A stretch of 64,000 nt of DNA, from the NCBI GenBank assembly GCA_025560025.1, contig CP048485.1:1178001-1242000 (forward strand). Direction: 5' to 3'. A program made the translations under genes and the position numbers. Numbering within the stretch: position 1 is the stretch's first letter; each line of letters opens with the position of its first letter. The stretch is from Agrobacterium tumefaciens. Lineage in GTDB: Bacteria; Pseudomonadota; Alphaproteobacteria; Rhizobiales; Rhizobiaceae. Below the pieces are notes generated by a model that did not search any database, had not been told where the DNA came from, and saw only the letters and a program-made list of their open reading frames with translations. Below are positions 20,599 through 29,528 of the stretch, one piece after another.

Positions 20599-21095
20599 TT
20601 GCGCCCCCTGATGACGGCGATCCGCGTGCCCTCATGCACGATAATCCGGCCGTCCTTGACGGCGGTAACCTCGACGATCCATTGGCCCGGCAGCATATCA
20701 TGCGGTCCGGTAAAGACACCGGTGGAAACCGGCGTCAGTTCCATGTCGAAATTCTGGCGTTCCCCCACAGGCCGGCGAAAATGCGCCGTCACCTTATCGG
20801 TCTCGACCGGGCCGGTATCGGGATGAAACACCTCGTAACGCACGGTCTTTTCATCCACGATGAGCTTGCCCCTGATACCGGTCGCAGCCCGTGCCTTGGC
20901 GGCTTCCGCCTTGGCATTGAACTGCTGGCTGGCCACATAGGTATTGGGTACGACAAGCCCGCTCCAGCTGTTGACCGCGTTCCAGGCCATCACCATGTTG
21001 ACGGTGATGACGGTGCCGAAAAACAGCAGCATGACACCCAGCATGTGCCAGCCGGTGAACGTGAAACCGGACGTCTGGCGATTGTTCACGGTCAT
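20595..21095 (-). CDS. ccoH: cbb3 oxidase assembly protein CcoH (FixH)
   Basis: A 166-residue FixH family protein with one N-terminal membrane anchor (about residues 14-38, FTGWHMLGVMLLFFGTVITV) and a periplasmic domain containing WSGLVVPNTYVASQQFN and LPGQWIVEVTAV. CcoH binds early assembly intermediates of the oxidase and stabilises CcoP/CcoNO. It is coupled to ccoG and ccoI by ATGA overlaps. Confidence 0.95.
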   Translation of the reverse strand: MTVNNRQTSGFTFTGWHMLGVMLLFFGTVITVNMVMAWNAVNSWSGLVVPNTYVASQQFNAKAEAAKARAATGIRGKLIVDEKTVRYEVFHPDTGPVETDKVTAHFRRPVGERQNFDMELTPVSTGVFTGPHDMLPGQWIVEVTAVKDGRIIVHEGTRIAVIRGRK

Positions 21096-22675
21096 TTTTT
21101 CACTCCCGGAGCGTTGAAGACAGCATCGTAGCGGGCCGTCTCATGGCCGCCCGTATCGCTGACGATGAATTCGAAGTTTTCCGCCGCCCGCGCCACATCC
21201 TCGCCCGGCAGGGTGACGAAGACCTTCAGCGTCGTCGCCTCGTCCGGCTCCACCGTCACCTCGAAGGTGCGCGCAGCCGTATCCGGCATGCCGTTGATCT
21301 TCATCACTGCATTCGGAATGCCTTCTATGGTCAGGCTCATTACGCGCGGCTGCGGCACCATGTTCAGAATGCGCACAGTATAGCCGTTGCGAATGGAGCC
21401 GTTCGATTCCAGCACATATTGCGGATTGCGGTCATGCAGCACATTCAGCGCCAGCCGCTCCCGCGTCACCAGCGCAAACAGCATGCCGATGCCGACCGCC
21501 GACCATATGGCCGTGTAAAGCAGCGTGCGCGGCCGGAAAACGATGCGCCAGTTGAAGTGGCGGATGCTCTTCCTGAAGCTGCCGTCCTCCTCACGCACAT
21601 TGGCGGGGCGGATGGCATGCTCACCATTGTCGGTCGCCAGCGCCATGTTGGACTGATATTCGGAAAGCGTCGCATAGGCGATCAGCCCGCGCGGCTTGCC
21701 GATCTTGTCCATCACCCCGTCGCAGGCATCGATGCAGAGCGCGCAGGTGATGCATTCCAGCTGCTGCCCGTCCCTGATGTCGATGCCCATGGGACAGACC
21801 GCGACGCAGGCATTGCAATCGACGCAATCACCGATGCTCTCCCCTGCCGCTGCCGCCTTCTTGGCATGCCGCGAGCGCGGTTCGCCGCGCCAGTCATTAT
21901 AGGTAACGACAAGCGAATTCTCATCCAGCATCGCCGCCTGGATGCGCGGCCAGGGACACATATAGGTGCAGACCTGTTCCCGCATCAGTCCACCGAAGAC
22001 ATAGGTGGTGGCGGTGAGGATGGCGACGGTGGAATAGGCGATCATCGGCGCCTGCCCTGTCATGAACTGCATGGCCAGTGTCGGAGCATCGGCAAAATAG
22101 AAAATCCAGGCGCCGCCGGTCAGAACGCCGATCACCAGCCAGATCGCGTGTTTCAGTATCCGCTTGCGCAGTTTGCCGAATGTGAAGGGCGCGGCATCCA
22201 GTTTCATGCGCGCGTTCCTGTCGCCCTCTATCGCCCGTTCGACCACCAGAAACAGGTCAACCCAGACGGTCTGCGGACAGGTGTAACCGCACCATGCACG
22301 CCCGATAGCGGACGTAACGAGAAACAGCCCAAGCCCGGCCATGACCAGCAATCCGGCGACGAAGAAGAACTCCTGCGGCCAGATTTCGATGAAGAAGAAA
22401 TAAAAGCGCCGGTTGGCGATATCGATCAGCACCGCCTGATCCGGCGCATAGGGACCGCGATCCCAGCGCAGAAACGGCGTCAGATAATAAATGCCGAGCG
22501 TGACCAGCATCACCAGCCATTTGAACCGCCGGAACCTGCCTTCCGCACGCTTGGGAAAAATCTTCCTGCGTGCTTCGTAGAGCGGTTTGCGCGTTTTTGC
22601 GGAATTGACGGCTTCCGCCTCCAGTCTCTCGACGGGCTGTTGCGGGCGATCCTGTCCGGCGCGATAGATGTTCAT
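21092..22675 (-). CDS. ccoG: Cytochrome c oxidase accessory protein CcoG (FixG)
   Basis: A 527-residue membrane iron-sulphur protein with about five hydrophobic segments. Two [4Fe-4S] clusters are predicted from CVDCNACVAVCP and CITCALCIDACD, with an additional YTCPQTVW site near residue 150 and CTYMCPWPRIQ. The C-terminal periplasmic domain follows the last membrane segment (about residue 390). CcoG has been implicated in reducing copper for cbb3 assembly. It is first gene of ccoGHIS, 56 bases downstream of an FNR/FixK box. Confidence 0.96.
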   Translation of the reverse strand: MNIYRAGQDRPQQPVERLEAEAVNSAKTRKPLYEARRKIFPKRAEGRFRRFKWLVMLVTLGIYYLTPFLRWDRGPYAPDQAVLIDIANRRFYFFFIEIWPQEFFFVAGLLVMAGLGLFLVTSAIGRAWCGYTCPQTVWVDLFLVVERAIEGDRNARMKLDAAPFTFGKLRKRILKHAIWLVIGVLTGGAWIFYFADAPTLAMQFMTGQAPMIAYSTVAILTATTYVFGGLMREQVCTYMCPWPRIQAAMLDENSLVVTYNDWRGEPRSRHAKKAAAAGESIGDCVDCNACVAVCPMGIDIRDGQQLECITCALCIDACDGVMDKIGKPRGLIAYATLSEYQSNMALATDNGEHAIRPANVREEDGSFRKSIRHFNWRIVFRPRTLLYTAIWSAVGIGMLFALVTRERLALNVLHDRNPQYVLESNGSIRNGYTVRILNMVPQPRVMSLTIEGIPNAVMKINGMPDTAARTFEVTVEPDEATTLKVFVTLPGEDVARAAENFEFIVSDTGGHETARYDAVFNAPGVKK

Positions 22676-22730
22676 GATAGGAGTCCGTTTTTATCTCCTT
22701 GCTTTCTCCCATCTCCCCGGTGAAACATCC

Positions 22731-22744
22731 TTGACTTGCATCAA
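22731..22744. promoter_or_regulatory. FNR/FixK box in the ccoG / SRPBCC divergent promoter
   Basis: TTGACTTGCATCAA matches the anaerobox TTGAT-N4-ATCAA with one mismatch. It is 56 bases upstream of the ccoG ATG and 51 upstream of the SRPBCC ATG, so it could act on either. It fits low-oxygen activation by an FnrN/FixK-type regulator. Confidence 0.75.
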
Positions 22745-22794
22745 GTGACGACAAAGTGGCGCAGTATGGGAACGCGCCGCCAAGGGAGGATGAA

Positions 22795-23199
22795 ATGCCT
22801 GTCATGCAGTCGAGAATCATTCATCTGTCGATCGAAAAACCCTGGAGCCATGTCTACGACTTCGCCTCCGACCCGCAGAACATGCCGCGCTGGGCGGCAG
22901 GTCTTGGCGGTGGGCTGAAGCCGGACGGCGAAGACTGGATCGCCGAGGGCGGGCCGCTTGGCGAGGTGCGCGTCAATTTCGCGCCCACAAACGAGTTCGG
23001 CGTCATCGACCATGTCGTGACCTTGCCGGATGGCGTGAAGGTTTATAACGCGCTACGGGTAACGCCGAACGGCAGCGGCACGGAGGTGAGTTTCACCCTG
23101 CTTCGCCTTCAGGGCATGACGGACGAGGATTTCGAGCAGGATGCAAGAGCGGTCACGGCCGATCTCGAAACGCTGAAGGCGCTGCTCGAAAAGGATTGA
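22795..23199 (+). CDS. SRPBCC (START/Bet v1-like) family protein
   Basis: A 134-residue SRPBCC-fold protein. GGGAGGA lies 7 bases before the ATG at 22795 (MPVMQSRIIHL); the longer frame from 22756 reads through the promoter. The start IIHLSIEKPWSHVYDFASDPQNMPRWAAGL is the polyketide cyclase/dehydrase-like N-terminal helix-loop. The fold binds hydrophobic ligands, but nothing identifies one. It is first of three closely spaced genes with two VOC proteins, on the opposite strand to both cco operons. Confidence 0.82.
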   Translation: MPVMQSRIIHLSIEKPWSHVYDFASDPQNMPRWAAGLGGGLKPDGEDWIAEGGPLGEVRVNFAPTNEFGVIDHVVTLPDGVKVYNALRVTPNGSGTEVSFTLLRLQGMTDEDFEQDARAVTADLETLKALLEKD

Positions 23200-23209
23200 T
23201 GGAGGAACC

Positions 23210-23566
23210 ATGACCACGAATACGAACGACCGGCAGATCGACTATGTCGAATTCAACGTCGCCGATATCGAACGCAGCAAGGAGTTTTACGGTGGCGCCT
23301 TCGGCTGGTCCTTCAAGGATTACGGTCCGCAATACTGCGAGTTTTCCGATGGCCGGCTGACCGGCGGTTTCACCACCACGGCGCCGGTCTCGGCCAAGGG
23401 CGGACCGCTCGTCATTCTCTACGCCGCCGATATCGAGGATGTGCAGCGCCGCGTCGAAGCCGCCGGCGGGCAGATCAGCGTTGCGATCTTCGCCTTTCCC
23501 GGCGGGCGCCGTTTTCATTTCACCGATCCGGACGGATACGAACTGGCCGTCTGGTCGAGAAATTGA
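23210..23566 (+). CDS. VOC-superfamily (glyoxalase-like) protein, first copy
   Basis: A 118-residue single-domain VOC protein opening QIDYVEFNVADIERSKEFYGGAFGW and ending GRRFHFTDPDGYELAVWS, the paired beta-alpha-beta-beta-beta modules of the superfamily. Members are metal-dependent dioxygenases, isomerases or resistance proteins; no specific reaction can be assigned. GGAGGAA precedes the ATG, 10 bases after the SRPBCC stop. Confidence 0.85.
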   Translation: MTTNTNDRQIDYVEFNVADIERSKEFYGGAFGWSFKDYGPQYCEFSDGRLTGGFTTTAPVSAKGGPLVILYAADIEDVQRRVEAAGGQISVAIFAFPGGRRFHFTDPDGYELAVWSRN

Positions 23567-23582
23567 TCGGCAGGAGCCCGCC

Positions 23583-24029
23583 ATGACTTTGACAACACCG
23601 CCTTTTTCGTTGGTCGGTATCGATCATATCGTCTTCATCGTCGACGACATGACGCGGGCGCTCGATTTTTACCGGAACGTGCTGGGGTGTAGGGATGGTT
23701 ACTCTTACCCTGCTCTCGGGATGGAACAAGTCTGGAGCGGCAATGCCCTGATCGTGCTGTGGGATGTCACGCACCCCGGTGGCACAAAGGCCACTCCGCC
23801 CGTCGCCGGAGGTCGTAATGTCGATCACATCTGCATAGCGACCGGTCCTCTGAACCATGATGCGCTTCGCGCCCATCTGGCGAAATTTAACGTCACGATA
23901 GAACAGGAAGCCTTTCACGGCGGCGCGAGAGGAATGGGACATTCGTTCTATTTCCGTGATCCCTTCGGCAACAAGATCGAGTTGAAGGGACCAGCCGAAT
24001 ATCCGGATGGACGGGCGGAAAACGCCTGA
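23583..24029 (+). CDS. VOC-superfamily protein, second copy
   Basis: A 148-residue VOC protein of the virulence-protein/glyoxalase type: GIDHIVFIVDDMTRALDFYRNVLGC at the N-terminus, NVDHICIATGPL at the domain repeat and FYFRDPFGNKIELKGP at the end. Candidate metal ligands are the His of GIDH, the His of NVDH and Glu in KIEL. GGCAGGAG lies upstream of the ATG at 23583. It is last gene of the SRPBCC-VOC-VOC cassette and is followed by a terminator. Confidence 0.85.
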   Translation: MTLTTPPFSLVGIDHIVFIVDDMTRALDFYRNVLGCRDGYSYPALGMEQVWSGNALIVLWDVTHPGGTKATPPVAGGRNVDHICIATGPLNHDALRAHLAKFNVTIEQEAFHGGARGMGHSFYFRDPFGNKIELKGPAEYPDGRAENA

Positions 24030-24043
24030 TCTGAACAATAAAA

Positions 24044-24066
24044 AAGGGCGCCTCCCCGGCGCCCTT
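24044..24066 (+). terminator. Terminator between VOC gene and ccoP
   Basis: AAGGGCGCC and GGCGCCCTT form a perfect 9-base stem with loop TCCCC. The A-run to the left provides a U-tract for the opposite, ccoP-side transcript. Confidence 0.8.
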
Positions 24067-24084
24067 CCTTACATTCTACTTGCC

Positions 24085-24948
24085 TCATTCGCCCCCACCA
24101 AGCGAATGCACGAAGATTGCCAGCTGCTTGACGGTCGTGTCACCCAGACGCTCACCCCATGCGGGCATGACGCCGTGCTTGGGCGAACGGATCTGCGAGA
24201 CGATGCCTTCCTCCCCATGCGACTTTAACCAGATCGCGTCGGCCAGATTGGGCGCGCCGAATTCGCGATTGCCCTTGGCGTCTTCCCCGTGGCAGGAGGC
24301 GCAATTGTCGGCAAAGAGCTGCTTGCCGGGCTCCACCAGCGCCGGGTTGGAGGGGGTGCCGGTGAGACTGACGACATAGGCGGCAACCTCGCGGATTTCA
24401 TTCGACTGGAGGATATCGCTAAAGGCCGGCATTTCCGAAGCGCGCGTATCCGCATCGTCGGCAAAACGAATGCCGTGCTTCACCGTCGTATAGATGTCGT
24501 CGACGCTGCCGCCCCACATCCAGTCGTCATCGTTGAGGTTGGGATAGCCCTGCCCGCCTTCCGCGCCCGAACCGTGACACTGAATGCAATTGACCTTGAA
24601 AGCGGCAGCGCCGCCGGAAAGGGCAAATTGCCTCAGGGTCGGATCTGCCTGAATTTCAGCAAGCGACGAGTTGGCGATCCTGTCGACATAGACGCTCTGC
24701 GACTGTTTCGCTTCGGCCATGTCGGCCGCGATCTCGCCACGGCTGCTCCAGCCGAGCAAGCCCTGCGTCGCGCCATTGATCAGCGGCCATGCCGGAAAGG
24801 CGATGGTGTAGCCAATCGCCCAGAGGATCGTTGCATAGAAGGTCCAGACCCACCAGCGCGGCATGGGATTGTTCAGCTCGCGGATACCGTCCCATTCATG
24901 GCCGGTGGTTTCGACGCCGCTGATGTCATCAATGTGTTTTTCGGACAT
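24085..24948 (-). CDS. ccoP: cbb3 oxidase di-haem cytochrome c subunit CcoP (FixP)
   Basis: A 287-residue subunit that passes electrons from soluble cytochromes to CcoO. A membrane anchor at about residues 31-55 (RWWVWTFYATILWAIGYTIA) follows the conserved DGIRELNNPMP segment. Two c-type haem sites are present: CIQCH at 121-125 and CASCH at 216-220, with axial Met candidates in SEMPAF and GVMPAW. It is last of the ccoNOQP operon. Confidence 0.97.
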   Translation of the reverse strand: MSEKHIDDISGVETTGHEWDGIRELNNPMPRWWVWTFYATILWAIGYTIAFPAWPLINGATQGLLGWSSRGEIAADMAEAKQSQSVYVDRIANSSLAEIQADPTLRQFALSGGAAAFKVNCIQCHGSGAEGGQGYPNLNDDDWMWGGSVDDIYTTVKHGIRFADDADTRASEMPAFSDILQSNEIREVAAYVVSLTGTPSNPALVEPGKQLFADNCASCHGEDAKGNREFGAPNLADAIWLKSHGEEGIVSQIRSPKHGVMPAWGERLGDTTVKQLAIFVHSLGGGE

Positions 24949-24951
24949 ATC

Positions 24952-25104
24952 TTAGTCCTCCCTAAGCGGAATGCTGGCGGCATCGTCCGCGGCCTTTTTC
25001 GAGCCGGGGCGAAGGGTGAAAACGACGACGCCGGCAAAGAACAGGGTCATGGCAAGCAGGCCCCAGCTATCGGCGAAGTGGCGCATGGCCGTGTAGGTTT
25101 CCAT
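24952..25104 (-). CDS. ccoQ: cbb3 oxidase subunit CcoQ (FixQ)
   Basis: A 50-residue protein read from the minus strand between ccoO and ccoP. It begins METYTAMRHFADSWGLLAMT, has one hydrophobic segment (about residues 13-30) ending FTLRPGSKK, and an acidic tail. This is the standard CcoQ arrangement; the subunit stabilises the oxidase. GGAGGTGTGAGCC precedes the ATG. Its stop lies 3 bases before the ccoP start. Confidence 0.93.
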   Translation of the reverse strand: METYTAMRHFADSWGLLAMTLFFAGVVVFTLRPGSKKAADDAASIPLRED

Positions 25105-25117
25105 GGCTCACACCTCC

Positions 25118-25849
25118 TCACCGGTATCCGGCGGCATCGTCATAAGTCGAGAAATCGACCAGCGTGCCGAGCATCTGCAGATAGGCGACCAGAGCATCCA
25201 TTTCGGTAAGCTTGGCCGGATCGCCATCGAAATCACCCACCTTCGCCTTGGGATAACGCACCAGGAGTTCCGACGAATCCGCATTCGGGTCAGCCTGGGC
25301 GGCCAGATCGGCGGCGGATTTTTCGATCATTTCGTCGCTATAGGGAACGCCGACGGCGCGGTTGGCCTTCAGCTCCATGGAAACGTCGGTGATCTTCAGC
25401 GGCGTGGTCTTCAGGAACGCATAGGAGGGCATGATCGATTCCGGCACCACCGAGCGCGGATCGGCCAGATGCTGCACATGCCATTCGTTCGAATAACGAT
25501 CGCCGACACGCGCGAGGTCCGGGCCCGTGCGCTTGGAGCCCCACTGGAACGGATGGTCGTACATGGATTCAGCCGCCAGGCTATAATGCCCGTAACGCTC
25601 CACCTCGTCGCGGAACGGCCGGATCATCTGGCTGTGGCAGACGTAACATCCCTCTCGGATGTAGATGTTGCGCCCGGCGAGCTCCAGCGGCGTATAGGGT
25701 CGCATGCCCTCCACCTTCTCAATGGTGTTTTCGAGATAGAAGAGCGGGGCGATTTCCACGATGCCGCCGATGGAGACCACCAGCAGGGAGCCGACCAAGA
25801 GGAGTGTAGCGTTGCGTTCGATGACGCCGTGTTTGTCGAGTATGGACAT
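25118..25849 (-). CDS. ccoO: cbb3 oxidase mono-haem cytochrome c subunit CcoO (FixO)
   Basis: A 243-residue subunit anchored by one N-terminal helix (about residues 13-33). The haem c site is CYVCH (68-72) in [15 protein letters not shown], followed by [14 protein letters not shown] and the axial-Met region [10 protein letters not shown]. The start at 25849 ([13 protein letters not shown]) has AGGAGAGG upstream; the open frame further upstream overlaps ccoN. It lies 10 bases after the ccoN stop. Confidence 0.97.
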   Translation of the reverse strand: MSILDKHGVIERNATLLLVGSLLVVSIGGIVEIAPLFYLENTIEKVEGMRPYTPLELAGRNIYIREGCYVCHSQMIRPFRDEVERYGHYSLAAESMYDHPFQWGSKRTGPDLARVGDRYSNEWHVQHLADPRSVVPESIMPSYAFLKTTPLKITDVSMELKANRAVGVPYSDEMIEKSAADLAAQADPNADSSELLVRYPKAKVGDFDGDPAKLTEMDALVAYLQMLGTLVDFSTYDDAAGYR

Positions 25850-25859
25850 CGGCCTCTCC

Positions 25860-27506
25860 TTATTCAGCGGGCTGTAGCGAACGGGTTTCGGCGGGCTGCG
25901 CCGAAGCCTCGGCATCCGTGTGGATACCTTCGTCGCGTTGATGACCGAGAATGGTCATCGTGACGTTGTAGGCCATGATGAGCGCGCCGCTGAGGAACAT
26001 CAGACCGCCCAATGCACGCATCACGTAATAGGGGAACAGCGCCGCGACCGATTCCGCGAAGGAATAAACGAGGAATCCCTGGCTATCATATTCGCGCCAC
26101 ATCAGCGCCTGCTGGATGCCGGCCACCCACATGACGGCGGCGTAAATGACGATGCCGAGCGTGGCGAGCCAGAAGTGCCAGTTGACGAGTTGCAGACTGT
26201 AAAGACGCTCCCTGCCCCAGAGTTTCGGCGTCAGGTAATAGATCGCCCCGAAGGTGATCATGCCGTTCCAGCCGAGAGCGCCCGAATGCACATGGCCGAT
26301 GGTCCAGTCGGTATAGTGGCTGAGCGAGTTGACGGCCTTGATCGACATCATCGGCCCCTCGAAGGTCGCCATGCCGTAAAAGGCAACCGCCATCACCATC
26401 ATGCGCACGATGGGATCGGTGCGGATCTTGTCCCAGGCGCCTGAAAGCGTCATCAGGCCGTTGATCATCCCGCCCCAGGACGGCATCCACAGCATGATCG
26501 AAAACACCATGCCGAGCGTCTGCGCCCAGTCCGGCAGCGCCGTATAGTGCAGGTGGTGCGGACCGGCCCAGATATACATGAAGATCAGCGCCCAGAAGTG
26601 GATGATCGACAGACGGTAGGAATAGACCGGACGGTTCACCTGCTTCGGGATGAAATAATACATCATGCCGAGGAAGCCGGCGGTGAGGAAGAAACCGACG
26701 GCGTTATGGCCGTACCACCATTGCGTCAGCGCATCCTGCACGCCGGAGAAGGCCGAGTAGCTCTTGACGCCGAGGAAGGAAACCGGAATCGCCAGATTGT
26801 TGACGATATGCAGCATGGCGATGGTGACGATGAAGCTCAGATAGAACCAGTTCGCCACATAGATATGCGGCTCCTTGCGCGTCAGGATCGTGCCGAGGAA
26901 GGTGACGAGATAGGCGACCCAGACGATGGTCAGCCAGATATCCACATACCATTCCGGCTCGGCATATTCACGGCCCTGCGTAATGCCCAGGAGATAGCCG
27001 GTAGCGGCCATGATGATGAAAAGATTGTAGCCCCAGAACACGAACCAGCCGAGATTGCCGCCGAACAGGCGCGCGCGACAGGTTCTCTGCACCACGTAGA
27101 AGGATGTGGCGATCAGCGCATTTCCCCCGAAAGCGAAGATTACCGCAGAGGTGTGCAGGGGCCGTACGCGGCCGAAATTGAAATAGGGCGCGATGTTGAG
27201 ATCGGGAAAGGCGAGCTGAAGCGCCACGACGACACCAACCAGAAAACCGACGACACCCCAGAACACGGTGGCGATGACGCCGTATTTCACCACCTCATCG
27301 AAATATTGCGACTTGAGCCGCACGCGTGCGGCGGGATCGACAGGCGCGAAGGACACGCGGCGCAGCAGAAGCACCGTGCTGACCAGAAGCGTAAAGAACA
27401 GCACCCACATATGGGCGGCGAAAAGACTGTCATGGGCAAAGGCTGCCCCGAGCAACGCGAGAAAGGCCCCAAGGGCCACGATCGCGGTTTCTAACGTGTA
27501 ATTCAT
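25860..27506 (-). CDS. ccoN: cbb3 oxidase catalytic subunit CcoN (FixN)
   Basis: The 548-residue haem-copper oxidase catalytic subunit, reducing O2 to water at low oxygen tension. About 12 to 14 transmembrane segments are predicted. Recognisable haem/Cu ligand regions are [48 protein letters not shown] and [16 protein letters not shown]. It is first of ccoNOQP, with an exact FNR/FixK box about 115 bases upstream. Its orientation matches ccoGHIS, but a three-gene cassette separates the two operons. Confidence 0.97.
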   Translation of the reverse strand: MNYTLETAIVALGAFLALLGAAFAHDSLFAAHMWVLFFTLLVSTVLLLRRVSFAPVDPAARVRLKSQYFDEVVKYGVIATVFWGVVGFLVGVVVALQLAFPDLNIAPYFNFGRVRPLHTSAVIFAFGGNALIATSFYVVQRTCRARLFGGNLGWFVFWGYNLFIIMAATGYLLGITQGREYAEPEWYVDIWLTIVWVAYLVTFLGTILTRKEPHIYVANWFYLSFIVTIAMLHIVNNLAIPVSFLGVKSYSAFSGVQDALTQWWYGHNAVGFFLTAGFLGMMYYFIPKQVNRPVYSYRLSIIHFWALIFMYIWAGPHHLHYTALPDWAQTLGMVFSIMLWMPSWGGMINGLMTLSGAWDKIRTDPIVRMMVMAVAFYGMATFEGPMMSIKAVNSLSHYTDWTIGHVHSGALGWNGMITFGAIYYLTPKLWGRERLYSLQLVNWHFWLATLGIVIYAAVMWVAGIQQALMWREYDSQGFLVYSFAESVAALFPYYVMRALGGLMFLSGALIMAYNVTMTILGHQRDEGIHTDAEASAQPAETRSLQPAE

Positions 27507-27620
27507 TGTTGGTTTCCCCCAACGTGCAAGCGACCGACGAAAGGCACGGCGCGCGCTTGACTAAGCGGAAACGGGCCTTTGCGTCGGTTGGAGCATTGCC
27601 ACCGGCGTGGGGAAGCCACC

Positions 27621-27634
27621 TTGATTCAGATCAA
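27621..27634. promoter_or_regulatory. FNR/FixK box upstream of ccoN
   Basis: TTGATTCAGATCAA is an exact match to the TTGAT-N4-ATCAA anaerobox, centred about 121 bases upstream of the ccoN ATG, consistent with microaerobic induction of ccoNOQP. Confidence 0.85.
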
Positions 27635-27740
27635 GAAAGCGAAGCTGTCGTAGCGGGGAAGAACGCTGCGTTCATGCAAAACGATGTCGGAACAAAATGG
27701 CCGGGCTCCGAAACGGTTCCGGCTTAAGAGGCCGGCGGCA

Positions 27741-28262
27741 TCAGCCCTTCATCTTCAATGGCAGACCCGCAGCGACGAAATAGACCTCGCCGGCAATGGC
27801 GGCGACACGCTGGTGCAGCCGCCCCGCATGATCGCGAAATTCCCGCGCCATGCGGTTCTCCGGCACGATGCCGAGACCGACCTCGTTGGAGACGAGAATG
27901 AGTTTCGCTCTGGTGGATATGATCGCCGTCTCAAGCGCGGCAAAGGCGGCCTCGATATCGGCATTTTCCATCATCAGATTGGTGAGCCACAATGTCAGGC
28001 AGTCGATGAGGATCACGTTGTCCGGCCCGTCAAGCTGGGCAAGCACGCCGGCGATATCCACGGGCGCTTCATGGGTTGTCCATTCCCCGCCGCGCCGCGC
28101 CTGATGGTGATCGATGCGATCGCGCATTTCATCGTCCCATGCCCGGCCGGTGGCCAGATAATGCAGATGGCCGCCGGCATTCCCCGCCAGCTCTTCGGCG
28201 AAACGGGACTTGCCCGAGCGCGCACCGCCAAGAATGAAAACGGAGCGGTTTTTATCTGTCAT
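27741..28262 (-). CDS. cobU: Adenosylcobinamide kinase / GMP transferase
   Basis: A 173-residue bifunctional enzyme (CobU; CobP in aerobic-pathway naming) that phosphorylates adenosylcobinamide and transfers GMP in vitamin B12 nucleotide-loop assembly. The P-loop is [12 protein letters not shown] near the N-terminus, followed by [23 protein letters not shown] (with the guanylylated His), [11 protein letters not shown] and [12 protein letters not shown]. The start at 28262 was chosen because the family begins a few residues before the P-loop. No other cob genes are in the window. Confidence 0.94.
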   Translation of the reverse strand: MTDKNRSVFILGGARSGKSRFAEELAGNAGGHLHYLATGRAWDDEMRDRIDHHQARRGGEWTTHEAPVDIAGVLAQLDGPDNVILIDCLTLWLTNLMMENADIEAAFAALETAIISTRAKLILVSNEVGLGIVPENRMAREFRDHAGRLHQRVAAIAGEVYFVAAGLPLKMKG

Positions 28263-28766
28263 GGGAAACCTGAAAGAGAGAATGGAGCGGACCGGTATCT
28301 TTGCGATGTCGCAAGCCAGGGACAGGCGGACATGAAGGGAACGATTCGTAGAAAAAGGCGTCCCCCGGTTGCTCATGCCGGACTGCCGCTGATACCGGGC
28401 CAGAGAGATCACAACCTGTCCGCAGGATGCGGATCATATCAAAGTCCTGACAACTCCGGGCGCCGGAAACACCGGTCCTGATGAAAGGCTAGGTGCGAAA
28501 GGCGGCCCTGTCAATCGGCACGCGATATGGCCGGAAAATCAAAGCGGAACCGGTACGCAAAACCTTACCCGGAACCGGCAGACCTGCTGTCCGCGAGAGG
28601 ATTGATAAAGCCACTTGGTTACCGGAACGTTAGCAGAAAATAAAATGATCGAGCTGCAACGCCGCGGCAGAATATCGGCTGACGGAGGCCGCTGCCATTG
28701 CCTTGGCATGGCCTTCAAATCAATATGCTTTCGAAGATTCGCAAACAGCAAGGTGGCCTGCCCGTG
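28263..28766. other. Intergenic region upstream of cobU and the DUF599 gene
   Basis: 504 bases between divergent genes. I looked for a cobalamin riboswitch on the cobU strand and found only an 11-of-16 match to the B12 box near 28577-28592, without the other conserved core elements, so none is called. No other gene is supported. Confidence 0.5.
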
Positions 28767-29459
28767 ATGACCATCATGGACTATATTTCGATCGTCGTTT
28801 TCATAGTGCTGTGGGCCGTCTATACGCATGTCACGACGGGAAGGACGCTGTTTTCGAGAACCAGCCTCAATCAGGCCATGGCCGAGCGCCGGCGTGAGTG
28901 GATCATGAACTCCCTCAAACGCGACCTGAAGATGATCGACACGCAGATCATGGCCGGCCTGCAGAATGGCACCGCCTTTTTCGCCTCCACCTCCATCTTC
29001 GCCATCGGCGGATGTTTCGCTCTTTTGGGAGCGACCGAGCAGGTGGAATCGGTCTTCCGCGACATGCCTTTCGTGCACTATGCCGGACGCACGGCCTTCG
29101 AGCTGAAGGTCATCGGGCTCACCTGTCTTTTCGGTTATTCCTTCTTCAAGTTCGGCTGGTCCTACCGTCTGTTCAACTATTGCACGATCCTGTTCGGCGC
29201 CATTCCCATGGTCCACGACGTCAATTCGGACCGTGAGGCGGCCGAGCGCGCGGCTGAAAACGTCATAAAGATGAACATCATCGCTGCTAAGAACTTCAAT
29301 GACGGCCTGCGGACGATCTTTCTGTCCATCGGTTATCTCGGCTGGTTCATCAGCCCTTATGTCTTCATTGCCAGCACCGTCATCATCATCGTGGCGCTGT
29401 TGCGCCGTCAGTTCTTTTCCGAGGCGCGCCGCGCCATCATGGAAGAAAACAGGCCTTGA
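28767..29459 (+). CDS. DUF599 membrane protein
   Basis: A 230-residue integral membrane protein of the DUF599 family, function unknown. Four hydrophobic segments can be seen (DYISIVVFIVLWAVY, TSIFAIGGCFALLG, VIGLTCLFGYSFFKFGW, GYLGWFISPYVFIASTVIIIVALL). A conserved MNSLKRDLKMIDTQIMAGLQNGTAFFASTS loop and RLFNYCTILFGAIP are family-typical. AGGTGG lies 10 bases before the ATG at 28767; starts at 28725 or 28698 would lengthen it. The next gene begins 69 bases downstream. Confidence 0.82.
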   Translation: MTIMDYISIVVFIVLWAVYTHVTTGRTLFSRTSLNQAMAERRREWIMNSLKRDLKMIDTQIMAGLQNGTAFFASTSIFAIGGCFALLGATEQVESVFRDMPFVHYAGRTAFELKVIGLTCLFGYSFFKFGWSYRLFNYCTILFGAIPMVHDVNSDREAAERAAENVIKMNIIAAKNFNDGLRTIFLSIGYLGWFISPYVFIASTVIIIVALLRRQFFSEARRAIMEENRP

Positions 29460-29528
29460 AATAGCCGCACTTCAAGGGCCAAGCCCGGGTGAATATTGGC
29501 CCTCCACAAAGCTGAAAAAGCGGAAACC

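Noticed and set aside
28577..28592. Possible cobalamin riboswitch B12 box upstream of cobU
   Set aside because: Only 11 of 16 positions match, it is over 300 bases from the start, and the other conserved core elements of the riboswitch are missing.
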